From the NCBI GenBank assembly GCA_010093485.1, contig MU001508.1:386051-450050 (forward strand): a stretch of DNA of 64,000 nucleotides, in the 5' to 3' direction. Within the stretch, counting starts at the first letter, position 1. Each line of letters begins with the position of its first letter. This document shows, one piece after another, positions 47,663 to 59,382 of the stretch. The notes under the pieces are model-generated. The model did not search any database, was not told where the DNA came from, and was given only the letters and a program-made list of their open reading frames with translations. The position numbers and the translations under genes are program-made. Origin of the DNA: Karstenula rhodostoma CBS 690.94 (Eukaryota > Ascomycota > Dothideomycetes > Pleosporales > Didymosphaeriaceae).

Positions 47663-48657
47663 TGCGACGTCTGCCGGCAGTCTCGCGGTGTGCGTGTCGC
47701 AGTGCAGTCCCTACGGGCCGCCGGGGCCGGTCGTGGGAGCGTGGGAGGAAACGGGGCACGCGACAATGGGGCAGCTGGGCGTGGGCGTGGACGTGGGCGT
47801 GGGAGGGGTGGAAATGGTTGAGCGATGTCTTTAACGGCGCACCACTCTAAAACCAAGCGAGGTCCGCCAATCAGTGCCGGGGTGGGTGGCGGCACGACGG
47901 CCTGACTGTGTATATGCTGTTGCGGGCGCGAAGGTGGGATCGTCGACTTTGTTTGGTTGCCAGGGCTATCGAGGTAGCAATGCGGCCCTTAGCCTGAGGC
48001 GGAGACGGAAGTGCAGCTAGTCAGTGTGGGACGAGCGGACCGGCGTCTCACCACGCTTGTCAGTCACTGTGGAAGGTCGCGAGGTGCAATGTACAAGTAG
48101 GACACCGGGACCGCGCCAAAGAGCAGCGTTCCTGCGTGTGTGCGTGTATGCGTGCATGCGGCGTTTGCCCGCCGCCCGTTGTCCAAGCCATGGCAGTCAG
48201 ACGGACCCCGCCATCTCGGAAAGCGATGCTCTAACCAATGCGCACGGCAACGTCGCTGCTTCACGCGGGCCGATGACTAACAGACCCTAGAACAACACAG
48301 TGTGCCCAAAACCAATGGCGCAAGGGTCCTCCCGCGATACTGGCGTAGGTACAGCCGCATGCGCGTCGTCGTTGCAAGCTGAGGTGGTGACGGGAGTGCT
48401 TTCAGGACCCTCGACGCCTTTCATTCGCCTGTGCCTGGCATCTCATCAAGCGTGTCCAGAGACCCTGAAGAGTTGTTGACTTGACGCAAGCAGCAACAGT
48501 AGGCTGAGATAAGACTGCCTATCTGGCCACCAACCGTGCCACGCGTGAGCTTTCGTCGAGGTATCCCGAGGCTTTTCGATAGCACGGTCCATATCTACCC
48601 CATCTAGTAGTTCGGCAACCCTTGGCATCTACCTTCCGAACCTGTCGACAGGCGGGA
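47663..48657. other. intergenic region
   Basis: This is the promoter side of the large minus-strand gene. A GTGGGC-rich repeat lies near 47775-47810. No other gene or RNA is seen. Confidence 0.4.
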
Positions 48658-48666
48658 GCCTTCGAC

Positions 48667-48748
48667 GGATCCACGTCGCGGGCAGGCCTCTAAGTAATCG
48701 CGGGCAGGCCTGCAACCGAATCCAGTCAAGTTTCATGCAGGCCAAGGA
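48667..48748 (+). repeat. left terminal inverted repeat
   Basis: This arm pairs with 49163-49246. Agreement is perfect from GGATCC through CGAATCC and then falls to scattered mismatches and small indels. Confidence 0.85.
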
Positions 48749-49162
48749 GCCATTTTGGGATACCGCTCCATAGGGTAAATTACTATAGGGAGAAGGTTTT
48801 TTTTGATGACTGAGCTGCCGTATCGCTTGACGCGTAGATCCTTGGTGTTGGTGTTTTGGCTGGCATCGCGCATCGCGCATCGCGTCTATCGCTCCCCATC
48901 GCCGACGCCAGCCATCGCTCCCCATCGATTTGACCAATCGTACGCTTGTTTTATATAGAAACTTGGTCGTAATTATGTCGAACTCTGTTCTTGATATCCC
49001 CGACGTTAGGTCGCAGAGCTTTCCTATGTAGCCAGACTTTCACCCGATCAAGTTCACCCTATCAAGCCTCTAGCAACGTTACAGCAGCTCCGCCATTAAG
49101 AAATACCGTACGCCTATAGTAAATTACACTATAACGCGGTTTATCCACATAGTGCCTTGGCC

Positions 49163-49246
49163 TGCAGGACCCCCTGCATGCACTTGACCGGATTCGGTTG
49201 CAGGCCTGCCCGCGATTACTTAGAGGCCTGCCCGCGACGTGGATCC
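49163..49246 (-). repeat. right terminal inverted repeat
   Basis: This is the inverted partner of 48667-48748. Further inside, TACTATAGG near 48781 and its inverse near 49111 suggest that the arms once extended deeper. Confidence 0.85.
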
Positions 49247-49255
49247 GCCTTCGAC

Positions 49256-50974
49256 GCACGCAAACATGCCATGGATGGCTCTACAGAAAGCAATAGGAGG
49301 CGGCTGAGGTATTCGACAACGCTGCAGATGCCTCCTATAATCGAGGCAGCGGGAATTGCGAACTGCAATGCCATCGACACTCCGTACAGCTAGTCGATCG
49401 TGCTAACCAGCCGCGGTTAGAATCCGTCTGGTGCCAAGACCGGAGAATCATCGCGAGCTGAGCTGGATCCACACGCTCAAACCTCAGCTTGTAAAGACCG
49501 TTGGTACGAAAACTCTGAAGGACGTCTTCCTTTAGAAGAGGTGTGCAACGGAGCTAGGTCTTGGGGTTCCCTTGCTGTGACAAGCACCAAGGAACTCCAA
49601 CCAGCCACGAAAAGGTAACCGGCACTAACAGTAATGAAGAGCACCGAGAGCATGAGCAGGTGCAGCGGGTATGCACCGTGTTCTCGGTAACAGTATTCCA
49701 TGCCACGTGGATACTCCTCCGGAGATGCCGACTGGTTTGAGAGCGTGCCGTGCCGAAGCCAAGATCCACGGTTCGGTCACCACTCTCTCGTGTGAACGCA
49801 AAGACTGTAGGTAAGCTGTCTCGTCGGCCGGATTCTGGACAATTGACCGTGGAGTTGCTCGAGCTACTATGACCATCTAGAATCTGGATATGATGCCTTA
49901 TCGCCGGTGTTCATATTGCCGCGAGAGAGTGTCATGGTGACATATTCGACCGAGAAATATCCCCGTCCTCACCAGAAGCAAGTTCCCACACGCTCAGTGC
50001 AGACACACGAGTTGCAGCCTTGTCACGGTAACACGGTGCATGGACTGGCTTGAACATGAACATGCAGCGCATATGGAGAACATTGTCCTTCACACGGCAG
50101 CCCCAGCCCTTGCGCAACCTGTCTGCGTTGTCCGTGATCGCGAGCTAGCAGCTTGAGGCATCTGGGCCGAACTCAAGTGCCCCGAACAGGTGTTCGGCTT
50201 GTCCAGATAGAGCCGCGAGACGTGAACATGGTATCGCAACTGGGCACATGACTGTCGTTTGATGCGTGCTGATCACGTTCGTATTGCATGGTGAGGGGCT
50301 CTTGCAGAAGGTTGGCACTCGCAGTGCAGCTGGATGACGCCAACGCCAACCGTCTGGCCAACTTGGAAGCAGCCGAACCAACCACTCATTCCGCACGTCG
50401 CTACACAGCGAGCTTTATTGTCGACCCACGCTCTACAGAAGCCTGTCCATACGCGGAATCACGCCCCAAAGTCTCACGTTCGGCAATGCTTCTGTGATTG
50501 GGCGGCATCCATCCTTCCGCATTGCGCAAGCGCGACCAACGTCCTGCGACCTGGACCTGCTCGTTCTCGCCGCCTGCCTGCGTTCTGCGCTCCAACTCTC
50601 CCCTCCACCACGAACCCAGCGCAGCCCACCGTGGGGAGCCGGATATCGCACACAATCACCTGGACGACGACCTGTCGACTCATCGCCATCGCCATCGCCA
50701 TCGCCATCGCCATCGCCGTTGCCATCGCCGTTGCCATCCGCATAGTCCTACCAGCGCACTCTCGGCTGACGGAACCTGCGTCACCACCCACGCCTCCTGC
50801 AAGCCGCCTCAACCGCTCCCTCGCACGCATCCTCGCACGCCCAGTATTGTCGCCGCATGAACTGTCGCTCTATTGCTTTGCGCGCATAGGGGATGGCGGT
50901 GAAGTCCAGAGGGTTGGCAACCATCGCATCCGACGCCTGACCCGCACCGCGCTCAGCCGTCCTGTGTCACAAGA
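49256..50974. other. intergenic region with CATCGC repeat
   Basis: This spacer lies upstream of the plus-strand disordered protein. Frame 50334-51290 is open only because of the hexamer repeat and overlaps the real start. The repeat is listed separately. Nothing else is seen. Confidence 0.4.
50682..50735. repeat. hexamer microsatellite (ATCGCC)n
   Basis: Six perfect ATCGCC units are followed by units with GTTGCC changes, about 240 bp upstream of the next start codon. The same hexamer occurs near 12764, upstream of another gene. Confidence 0.85.
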
Positions 50975-53900
50975 ATGTCCGAATCGCCCTCAGACGCATA
51001 TGATTTGCTCGAATCCTCTTTTGCCGCATCGCCCAACTTTCGCGCCCACAGGCCACTTCCGCGCCGGACCGACGACCACCGCAGGCTTGAACCTGCTGCA
51101 ACCAGAGAGCAGACGCTGTGGCAGGACGATGAGACCGAGTCGCAGGCCAGCAGCCGGCTACCGACACCGTCACCCCTGGCTCCTCCAGCTGCAGCTCCAA
51201 ACGGAGCGGAGAGTGGACTCCCGCCAACACCGCCATCAAACTCGCAGGACGGGCTGCCCGCGACCGATTACAGCCCTCCACCCCATGTAGACGGCGTGGT
51301 CGCCTCGCTGAGGTCGCGCAAATCGACTTTGAGTACCCCTGTTAACCAGCGCAGCCCTCCTACGCCCGACCCCAGTCCACCGAGGAGCGCCACCGCATCC
51401 ATGACGACGCCGGAGCGCCCCGTACTTTTCACGTGTCCCTCGTCCCGCGCCGAATCCTTCACGACTGCCAGAGAAGAGCCGGTTTCGTCCGAAGCAGAGA
51501 GTCGATCGAGCACCCCGCTAGGCCCACGATTAAGCGTTGTGGAAGAGGACCGAGGATTAGGACTGGCGTTTGAGCGCGAAGAAGAAGACACTACTCCGAG
51601 AAACACCTTCGCCGAAGTCCCGCTCGAACATGAGCCGAAGAAATATGAAAGCAGGCTGGATGGCCAGGGTGACCCGTACGTGGAGGAGATACCGAATCGG
51701 GAATGGGACGCAAATATGATGCGCAATGTGACTGTGCGCAGCAAGCGGAACGCGAAACCGCCACCGAAGAAACCGGATGTTCCTAAGCCTACATCTCCAG
51801 GTGTGTCCCCTATAGTTGCCTCGACGCCGCGGCGCAGCTCCAGTCTTCGCGAGCGCGTCGAGGCGAGCAGGCACAGTCCGCACACATCTTCCATCGAGAA
51901 TTTCGCAAAAGCAATCAATTGGCCGATCGAGGCTGCGTATGCGCGGTCCAGCGACTCTGAGCAGAAGCGCTTCTCCGCCTCGTCCATGGCTTCCACTGTG
52001 GTGGAAGCAATGGTTGTTGTGACACCTCCGCAACCACAAAGACGACACAACCTGCGTCATTCGGGAAAGAACCTGGCATACAGACGAGATGCAGACTCAC
52101 CCACGGATCATGGATCGCCCATCTACTCGCGGACGTCTATGCGGTCGGACGATGTGCCGCTGCATCGGCTTGTCCACAAAAGAGCTAGCATTAACGACAG
52201 GAGCAATCGTAACAGTTCTGACTTGGCTACCATGTACGACCGTACTGCTACGCCAGCCTCTCTTCGTCAACGTGCAGAAGAAAGTGCAGCGGTCACTCTC
52301 GCCCATCAACGATCGATCAAGAGCGTGCTGCAACCGGCGGCCGAGATCATGAGCCGGTCAAACTCGGTGACCCGAAATCTACCTTCTCGGAACGCTCATA
52401 AACGCATCGCATCTGCGCCTGAGGCTGTCAATCGGGCACGCACTCCCTCTATATCGCGTAGCACGTTCGACATATCCCCACCCGCGAGCCCTACTCCCAA
52501 ACGCGAGCGGAAGATGTCATCGAGGCTAGCTCACGTAGAAACAGCCGCACCGTCCTTGGATGTCGAGAATGTGCACGATCTTCTGCTCCCCAAACTGATC
52601 CCTGAAAGATCACCGACACGCAGAAACGCAGCACCCCAGGCAACGCCTGATGTCAACAAATCGCTACCCGAGATCCCGTTGGAGCTTCCTACCCAACATA
52701 CGGATGAACTGGGAAAGGATGCAGATGAGGTGCATGATCCGGAAGAGCAGGACACTCCTTCGTCTGCCATGCTTGACAGGGTTCGCCACCTGCTAGCGGC
52801 CACCGACGCCACACAACCTACCGCTGTCGAATCACCGCAAGTGCAAGAGACTCCGAGGACGCAGACGTCATCTACCGATGCTGTGCCGACTGCGCGCCGA
52901 GGATCAGTGTCTACGCGTGAACGTTCGGAGGAGACACGACGAAGCTCACTCAGCCAGGATCGCACATCGAACCCACGTGACGTGCTCACGCGTTCCAGCA
53001 TAGACGGCGTGCATACCGAGGAGTATCCCCGATCCAGCCGTGAACGGCATTCTTTTCACACCGACGAAAATGGTCGCGTAAGCTTCGACAGATCCACTAC
53101 GAGGACCGATGAACACGCCATGGCTCGTCATCTTTTCTCACAGACGACTCCTTTCTCGCAGTTCTCCGATACACCCATCGAGGTCAGCGAGGCAACGGCT
53201 GTCAACATCTACCCCCACAACAACAATTCTTTGGTGGTTGTGCAACAAAGCGCGCGAGTAAGTCAACAACCTCAAGCACGTCAGCACATTGCGAACGAAG
53301 CGCATTTCGCCATACCTGACGTAGAGGAGCTCGAGGAACCTTCTACGCCACCCTGCGTTCCCGCAAACGAAGGCCCACAGGCGCAGCTTTCGAAGCCAAC
53401 CCTCACCTTCGAACCTTCCACTCCACCCATGCAGATCGATCTCCCTACTTTCACGGCGGTTGATTCGCCGCTCAAGAACCCTCGCAAGCCGCCGGAGCCG
53501 CCCGTCATCAAATTCATTCCGCCCACTCCCGCTGAGGAACTCGAAAGACAACTTGTTCTCGCCCCCCCGGGTCCCCCGAAGCGGTCCGACTCGCATCCGC
53601 AACGTCGCCTCTCGCTGAAACAACGCGCACGCCGCTATTCAGACAATCTTATATCGCCTTTTCTTGCCCGTGCGTCTAGCATGCGCGGTCGGTCTGACAG
53701 CGTGTCACATGGTCAATTGCAGATTCCATCAGCCAACGACGAAGATGGCAGTCTGCATCCGTTCTGGCGCCCGCGCGGCTTCTGGGACGACTTTGACGAC
53801 AGCGACTCCGAAAGTGACGATAATGTCCTGCCGCCTGGTGGAGACACAAGCGACATAGAAGACTCAGACTCCGAGTCACCGTTGCCTCGGAAGAGAGCAG

Positions 53901-54376
53901 GTGCCCTAAGCAGGCGGCTGACCAACAAAGTCAAGAAACCCAACGGTTTCCTAATCGGCAACTCTCTCGGCGTCGAAAGGTCCGGCACCAACAAGCGGAA
54001 GCCTCAGATCAACCTCCCATCACGCAGCATGTCGAACCGCTGGACCAAACGCGAAGTCCCCAGGCTTCTCATCCAGCCGCCCACGCTCCCCTTCCGCCGC
54101 ACACTATCTGCGGGCGTCCAGAAACGACGGTCAGGCGCGTCGGTGGCGTCGTCGAGTACGCATACGCTGGAACGACCCAGGCGCCGCCATACCGACCGCG
54201 GGACGTGGCGACAGGGCAAGAGCATCCCCGGTTTGAAGAACATGCAGGTCCAGTACATTGGCCTGAGCGGCGTGAAACAGCGGTTCCGAGAGAAGAGGGC
54301 GGAAAGAAGGCGAGACGCACTGCGGAGAAGCATCGGTAGGCCTGGGACGCCGGGTGGGTCGCATATTCATACCTAG
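50975..54376 (+). CDS. large disordered Ser/Pro/Arg-rich protein of unknown function
   Basis: A single exon encodes 1133 residues starting MSESPSDAYDLLESSFAASP. Almost the whole length is low in hydrophobic residues and rich in Ser, Pro, Thr, Arg and Glu, with many SP/TP sites. More conserved-looking short blocks are VEEIPNREWDANMMRNVTVR, IENFAKAINWPIEAAYARSS, RRYSDNLISPFLARASSMRG (a pattern seen in fungal scaffold proteins), LHPFWRPRGFWDDFDDSDSE, and near the C-terminus KSIPGLKNMQVQYIGLSGVK followed by a basic helix (KQRFREKRAERRRDALRR). I do not recognise a named domain. The composition suggests a phosphorylated scaffold or regulator, probably cytoplasmic or nuclear; this is inference. The first ATG is used and no intron is needed. 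Confidence 0.8.
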   Translation: MSESPSDAYDLLESSFAASPNFRAHRPLPRRTDDHRRLEPAATREQTLWQDDETESQASSRLPTPSPLAPPAAAPNGAESGLPPTPPSNSQDGLPATDYSPPPHVDGVVASLRSRKSTLSTPVNQRSPPTPDPSPPRSATASMTTPERPVLFTCPSSRAESFTTAREEPVSSEAESRSSTPLGPRLSVVEEDRGLGLAFEREEEDTTPRNTFAEVPLEHEPKKYESRLDGQGDPYVEEIPNREWDANMMRNVTVRSKRNAKPPPKKPDVPKPTSPGVSPIVASTPRRSSSLRERVEASRHSPHTSSIENFAKAINWPIEAAYARSSDSEQKRFSASSMASTVVEAMVVVTPPQPQRRHNLRHSGKNLAYRRDADSPTDHGSPIYSRTSMRSDDVPLHRLVHKRASINDRSNRNSSDLATMYDRTATPASLRQRAEESAAVTLAHQRSIKSVLQPAAEIMSRSNSVTRNLPSRNAHKRIASAPEAVNRARTPSISRSTFDISPPASPTPKRERKMSSRLAHVETAAPSLDVENVHDLLLPKLIPERSPTRRNAAPQATPDVNKSLPEIPLELPTQHTDELGKDADEVHDPEEQDTPSSAMLDRVRHLLAATDATQPTAVESPQVQETPRTQTSSTDAVPTARRGSVSTRERSEETRRSSLSQDRTSNPRDVLTRSSIDGVHTEEYPRSSRERHSFHTDENGRVSFDRSTTRTDEHAMARHLFSQTTPFSQFSDTPIEVSEATAVNIYPHNNNSLVVVQQSARVSQQPQARQHIANEAHFAIPDVEELEEPSTPPCVPANEGPQAQLSKPTLTFEPSTPPMQIDLPTFTAVDSPLKNPRKPPEPPVIKFIPPTPAEELERQLVLAPPGPPKRSDSHPQRRLSLKQRARRYSDNLISPFLARASSMRGRSDSVSHGQLQIPSANDEDGSLHPFWRPRGFWDDFDDSDSESDDNVLPPGGDTSDIEDSDSESPLPRKRAGALSRRLTNKVKKPNGFLIGNSLGVERSGTNKRKPQINLPSRSMSNRWTKREVPRLLIQPPTLPFRRTLSAGVQKRRSGASVASSSTHTLERPRRRHTDRGTWRQGKSIPGLKNMQVQYIGLSGVKQRFREKRAERRRDALRRSIGRPGTPGGSHIHT

Positions 54377-57115
54377 CGCCGCTTTCTGGCGTACATTTTC
54401 CTCACTCCAATCTTTGGCGATGTTGGCGTCTAGCATTTGGTTTGGAACCTTTTTCTTTCTTGGGCAATGGGGTGGGTCTATTATGAGTATATGATGTCAC
54501 GGCTGGCTCTGTTCTTTTCTGTTACGCTACCTTTACGCTATGTTCGGCGCCTCTTTTTTTTTTTTTTTTTTTTTTAATTACATACACTCTATTTAAGTGC
54601 CCGAGAGGGGGCTGTATAATACGGTTTTTTGGTATGTGGTTGGCTATGTAGCTGGATCGTGGACGGACGGTTGTTGGCGGGTGGGGGAAGGGAGGGAGCG
54701 GAAATGAAAGAACGATGCTTCATGATCATGGCAGTCCTTTTGCATCTTGCACTGATGTCGGTCGAGGTTCTGTTCTATAGGAAGGTGCTAAAGTGTTGGC
54801 TAGCAGAAACAGGTAAGAGTTGGGAATCTGTCCGTCATAGTCTAGTCTACTTCTTCTGGAGGAACCAGTCGTATTTTGTCTTCCGCTCCAGCCGATGCAT
54901 GTACAGCTGACAATACGAGAAGCAGCATGTCTTACTTCCAATCATGTCTCGGCCAGAGCTGGAACACACCGCATACCGGATGCCCCACCCGTTCGAGCAC
55001 ATTCCATACCCTCACTCACAAGAAGATGGTCGCTTGAGACATGTGAGCGAGTCGTGCTACGTTGTGTATCGAGCGTTACTCCATATCATCGGGGATGGAT
55101 GGATGTCGTGGGTTAGGGTCGGAAAGCCTGACAAACCAAACCCCATCCGTGACCTTCGGAGATGTGTACAGGTCCACGCGGAACGGGTTTGGAAGGTGTT
55201 GGTGACGGCCGGCCCCTAGTCTGTGGTTCGACGCGGATGGGATCATCGTTGGGTTGCAGATCTTGCCTGCTGTATCCGAGCGTTGAGTCTGAGCACGGAC
55301 GGCGGTTATCTGCACATCACTTTATGTATCTACGGTACACGGTACGTACCTCTGCCGAAGCTTGAGGGCTCACGTGGGGTAGCTATCGCGCGGCTTTCCG
55401 CACCGCGCTTGGACACTTATTAATCGGTGCAGGGTAAGAAGGTGTTGGTAATGGTTATGTGACTTTTCAATACCTGCCAGGACTCTACAGTATGCATGCT
55501 TCCTGTACAGTATGCAGTGAGGCTATTCGAGACGGACTTGCAGATCTAGCGGACCCTGCATGGGCGTACGGGCGAGTGATCTTGTCTGGCAACAGCCAGC
55601 AACTGTAGATGAAGCAGCAAGGGTGTAGGATTGCAGGCGCAGGCGTCGTGCGCACCTACGCCAGCCAAGCAGCAGAAGGTCAGGTTTTGCGATGTGGGCT
55701 CCAGCCGTCAGCGTCTCGTATGTTTCAAATGCGTGGTAGGGTAGACGATAGTCTGCCCCACCACGCTAGTAGTGACATCATCGGCTAGACCCTGCATTAG
55801 CTCTGCGCGCCGCCAAGCATGTTGCTGGAGTAGAGATGCCATGAGCACACGCAGAGCAATAATCGGCCTCTTCCTACCGCACGATACACGGTCTTGGGTG
55901 ACGCGCGAAGAGGGTCTCCGCGGAGTGGCCTGTCGCTTGAGCGGAGGGAGCAGCAGCGTCGACAGCGACATGTCGGCTTGCAAGTAGTCCTGCATGGTGG
56001 CGCTACCGCCGGCGTCTACCACCGTAGCGACGGTAGCGTGTGTTGAGGGATGCATTCACGGTAGAGAACCTTGGAAGTAATGCCGGGGAAGCCCGTCCGC
56101 CCGCCGCGTTACCGCCGGCCTCGCAAGCAGAGGGTGTGCAGCTCGTTGGCGTGGCAGACCGGACGCCGCGAAAAAGCACAGCACCTATTACCTCCAAGCA
56201 GGACCCAGACCTGACTTGACTCTCTCTCACCTTTGTCTGGCCATTGCATTTTGCCCTCACCTACGCATCAGCATCGCGATCCGGACGCCAAACGAGGCAT
56301 CCATCGACGGGCTAGACACCTTCCCACGGAGCCCTGCCAGCGATCACGACCGTCAACGACCAGGACTGCATTTCTGTATCCCCAGCGCCATATCATCCAG
56401 CCAGCGACCCTTGCACAGCGCTACGGGCCAGCTGCAAGATCTCCCGTCGGCGAAACGCACACCGTCATCTTCGTGCTCACTCCACACACCAACGACGTAA
56501 CACGGCATACTGCTCCCGTAAGCGAGCACTGAAGTGGGCTTGCAGGCAGTACACGGCCGCGAGCGTATGCTATTCCAGCGCGACCAGCACGCAGACGTCG
56601 ACGGACGCAGAGGCAGCAGGATGGCTGTCATTGAGGTGAGTGAAAGCCGCGACATTCCATTCCATCCCATTCCAACCCTTCCCCGGCGGCATGGGCAATC
56701 TCGGAGCGGCAGCGGCAGGCTGTTTGATTTGATTGATGGCGTGCCTTCTAGGCTGGACGCAGTGGACGCAGTGGACGCAGTGGACGCGCTTCTGGGTATG
56801 ATGTCGAGCGCAGCGTCATCGCGCACGGGCCGCTTGCAATGACGCACCACCGCAGGACCACCAGACGCCTTGTTCTGGCGGGCCAGCGTTGCCAGGGCGC
56901 TGCCTCTGCATCTCTGCTTGCCCTCGACAAGTCCCCAAGCGTGTTTTGCTGCCCATCTTCGCCATCTCCACTGCCTCCGCCTCTGCCGCCCTGCCTGCTC
57001 CGGACTGCCTCAGTGCCTCCGCTAGCCGTCCTTTCACAGCGCCTCCTTGAGCGCTACCCCGCCCTCAACTCCCAAAATTCCTTACACACCCCCAGCCGGC
57101 ACGCACACGACTAAG
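54377..57115. other. 2.7-kb intergenic region
   Basis: The spacer lies between two plus-strand genes. It contains a run of 22 T (54554-54575) just after the upstream gene and about four copies of a 9-mer (TGGACGCAG) at 56754-56787. Frames at 55.7-56.9 kb on both strands have no motif. The kinase promoter and leader lie at its right end. Confidence 0.45.
54554..54575. repeat. poly(T) tract, 22 bp
   Basis: Twenty-two consecutive T residues lie 180 bp downstream of the stop codon of the disordered protein gene, likely in its 3' flank. Confidence 0.9.
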
Positions 57116-59382
57116 ATGGCCGCAATACAGAACTTCAAGAACTTCCTGCGCCATGGCAAACAGGCGCGCGGAAACGCTGCCCCCCACGGCGAGCCTACCA
57201 CAAACGTGTCCAACGTCCACGCACAGCACCAGCCCCAGCGCCATAACAACCACCCAGAGCCCCACCACGCCGGCATCAGTGAGCCCGTCATGCACCAGGC
57301 CCACAAGGAGCACGTCGTCGCGCCCCACGGCGACTTCTCTGTCGGCGCTGTCGGCAACCGCAACATCGCCGCAAAGGCTGGGGACGTAGCAGCTCGCGCA
57401 GCAGGCGACAAGCAGAAGCAGGAGGCTGCCGCCGCGAAGAACAGGGACATTGACCCGACCGTGCTGGAGCGTATTGTCGCCGAGGAGCGCGAAGCCAAGG
57501 GCAAGCTGCCCAAGTACCCCGGCCTCGAGCGTTGGAAGCTGGTCGAGAAGATGGGCGACGGCGCCTTCAGCAACGTCTACCGAGCACGCGACAACGACGG
57601 CCAGCACGGCGAAGTCGCCATCAAGGTCGTACGCAAGTTTGAGATGAACTCCAGCCAGGTCAGTATGCCCCGGTGGAACTACCCTGTGATACCCATCTCC
57701 TTTTACCTTCATCCCCCTCCCCGTATCACGGATCTTCGGGTGGTGTGCGAGTGAGTGGCAGTTACCAACACATGGTTCCGATGTAGGGCGATAACCACAT
57801 GCATCCGGACTTCAAAAAAGCACCGAAAACGGTCGAGGTGCGCATACAAAACGAGTCTCATGCGCGGTCCCGGCAGCATCGGCCTCCCCCAGCACGTGGT
57901 TAGAGAGGTAGACACTGACGTAATGCCGTACAGAGAGCGAACATCCTCAAGGAGGTTCAGATCATGCGCCAGCTGGACCACCCCAACATTGTCAAGCTCA
58001 TCGACTTCTCCGAGTCCCGCCAATACTACTACCTCGTCCTGGAGCTGTGCCCCGGAGGCGAGCTTTTCCACCAAATCGTCCGCCTGACGTACTTCAGCGA
58101 GGACCTGTCACGGCACGTCATCCAGCAGGTGGCCAAAGCGTTACAGTACCTGCACGAGGAGGCCGGTGTTGTGCATCGGTATGTCTCCATCTAGTCCTAC
58201 CCGCCAAGGCCCCCTTCACTGACGTCATGCTCCAGTGACATCAAGCCAGAGAACCTCCTGTTCTACCCCACCCCCTTTGTCCCCACCCGCACCCCGAAGC
58301 CGCGCGGTCCTGACGATGAGGACAAAGCGGACGAGGGCGAGTTCGTCAAGGGCGTAGGTGCTGGTGGCATCGGTCTGATCAAGATCGCGGATTTCGGTCT
58401 GTCAAAAGTCGTTTGGGACAGCCAGACCATGACGCCGTGCGGCACGGTTGGCTACACTGCCCCTGAGATCGTAAAAGATGAGCGTTATTCCAAGAGTGTG
58501 GACATGTGGGCACTGGGATGTGTCTTGTACACACTTCTCTGCGGTTTCCCGCCATTCTACGACGAGTCGATCCAGACGCTTACCGAGAAGGTCGCACGCG
58601 GCCAATATACATTCCTCTCGCCATGGTGGGATGAAATTTCCAAGCCTGCTCAGGACTTGGTCTCACATCTTTTGACTGTTGACCCCGAGAAGCGATACGA
58701 CATCAACCAGTTCCTGAACCACCCCTGGATGCGGGAAGCGGATGAACTTACTTATGCAGCTCACGATGCGCCACCGCTAGCCACCCCGGCCATTCGCGAA
58801 AAGCAGAACTCGTATGAGGGAGGAAGTGGTGGAGACCCTCTCCGACAGAACTTCGCTTACCTCGAGTCACCGGGAGCGAGGCGCATGGACTTCCGTTCTC
58901 CAGGTGCTGTCAACCTACGAGAAGTATTCGATGTTGGTTACGCCGTGCACCGACAAGAAGAGGAGGGTAAGAGGAGAAAGAACTTCAAGCAAGGTTACCG
59001 GGGCGCAAACGCCATCAATTCTCTCAACGCGCTTGACGAAGACGAGGACGACGAGTTTACGGCCGAGTCCGCTCCGTACGATGCATCAGCGCAACATCCT
59101 CCCGCAAAGCTGCCAAAGTCGCAAGCATCAGATGTCTCCGCCATGGAGCAAAAGATGCGCAACACATCGCTGTCGGCCGCTGCACAAGCACGGCAAACCG
59201 CCGTACCCGCACCCCGCCAAGAACGCGGATACGGCCAGCATTCCCCCGCCGTCGCCGCCGCCGCTAAGCGCCAGGTTAAGACCAAGGGCGCTTTCGAACT
59301 GAGCCTGGACAACGCAACGCTGCTCGGCCGAAGGCACAAGAAGCCCGAGCCCAGCAGCTTGCGCGAGCAGGTCTCTACATGA
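57116..59382 (+). CDS. RCK2: RCK2/Srk1-type serine/threonine protein kinase
   Basis: Four exons (57116-57658, 57787-57837, 57934-58178, 58236-59382) give 661 residues; the 51-nt second exon is needed for phase. The ATG at 57116 is the first ATG in frame. The N-terminal 135 residues are His/Gln-rich and disordered. The kinase domain runs from about 140 to 445: glycine loop GDGAFSNVY, Lys170 in VAIKVVRK, HRDIKPEN (279-286), DFG (332-334), activation loop CGTVGYTAPE (348-357), and DMWALGCVLYTLLCGFPPFY. Between HRD and DFG there is a charged insert of about 35 residues. This CaMK-group pattern matches yeast Rck2 and fission yeast Srk1, kinases activated by the Hog1/Sty1 stress MAP kinase that control translation and cell-cycle entry. 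The C-terminal tail has a basic KRRKNFKQGYRG segment. MAP kinase control here is inferred. Confidence 0.93.

Larger units (their letters stand above)
48658..49255. mobile_element. non-autonomous TIR element (Mutator-like MITE), with target duplication
   Basis: The element proper is 48667-49246 (580 bp). It begins GGATCCACGTCGCGGGCAGG and ends with the inverted copy. The two arms, 48667 to about 48748 and about 49163 to 49246, are identical for 57 bp from the ends and then similar with a few changes. Outside both ends stands the same 9-bp direct repeat GCCTTCGAC (48658-48666 and 49247-49255), a target-site duplication. Each arm contains two copies of CGCGGGCAGGCCT about 20 bp apart. No transposase frame lies inside. 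Long inverted ends plus a 9-bp duplication fit Mutator-like elements. Because GGATCC is itself a palindrome, the exact boundary could shift by a few bases. Confidence 0.82.

Noticed and set aside
50334..51290. 318-residue plus-strand frame containing a run of alternating Ile-Ala
   Set aside because: Open only because of the ATCGCC repeat, and it overlaps the real start of the next gene in another frame.
51268..52050. 260-residue minus-strand frame
   Set aside because: Antisense shadow of the disordered protein gene; Ser/Gly/Val composition follows from the opposite strand's codons.
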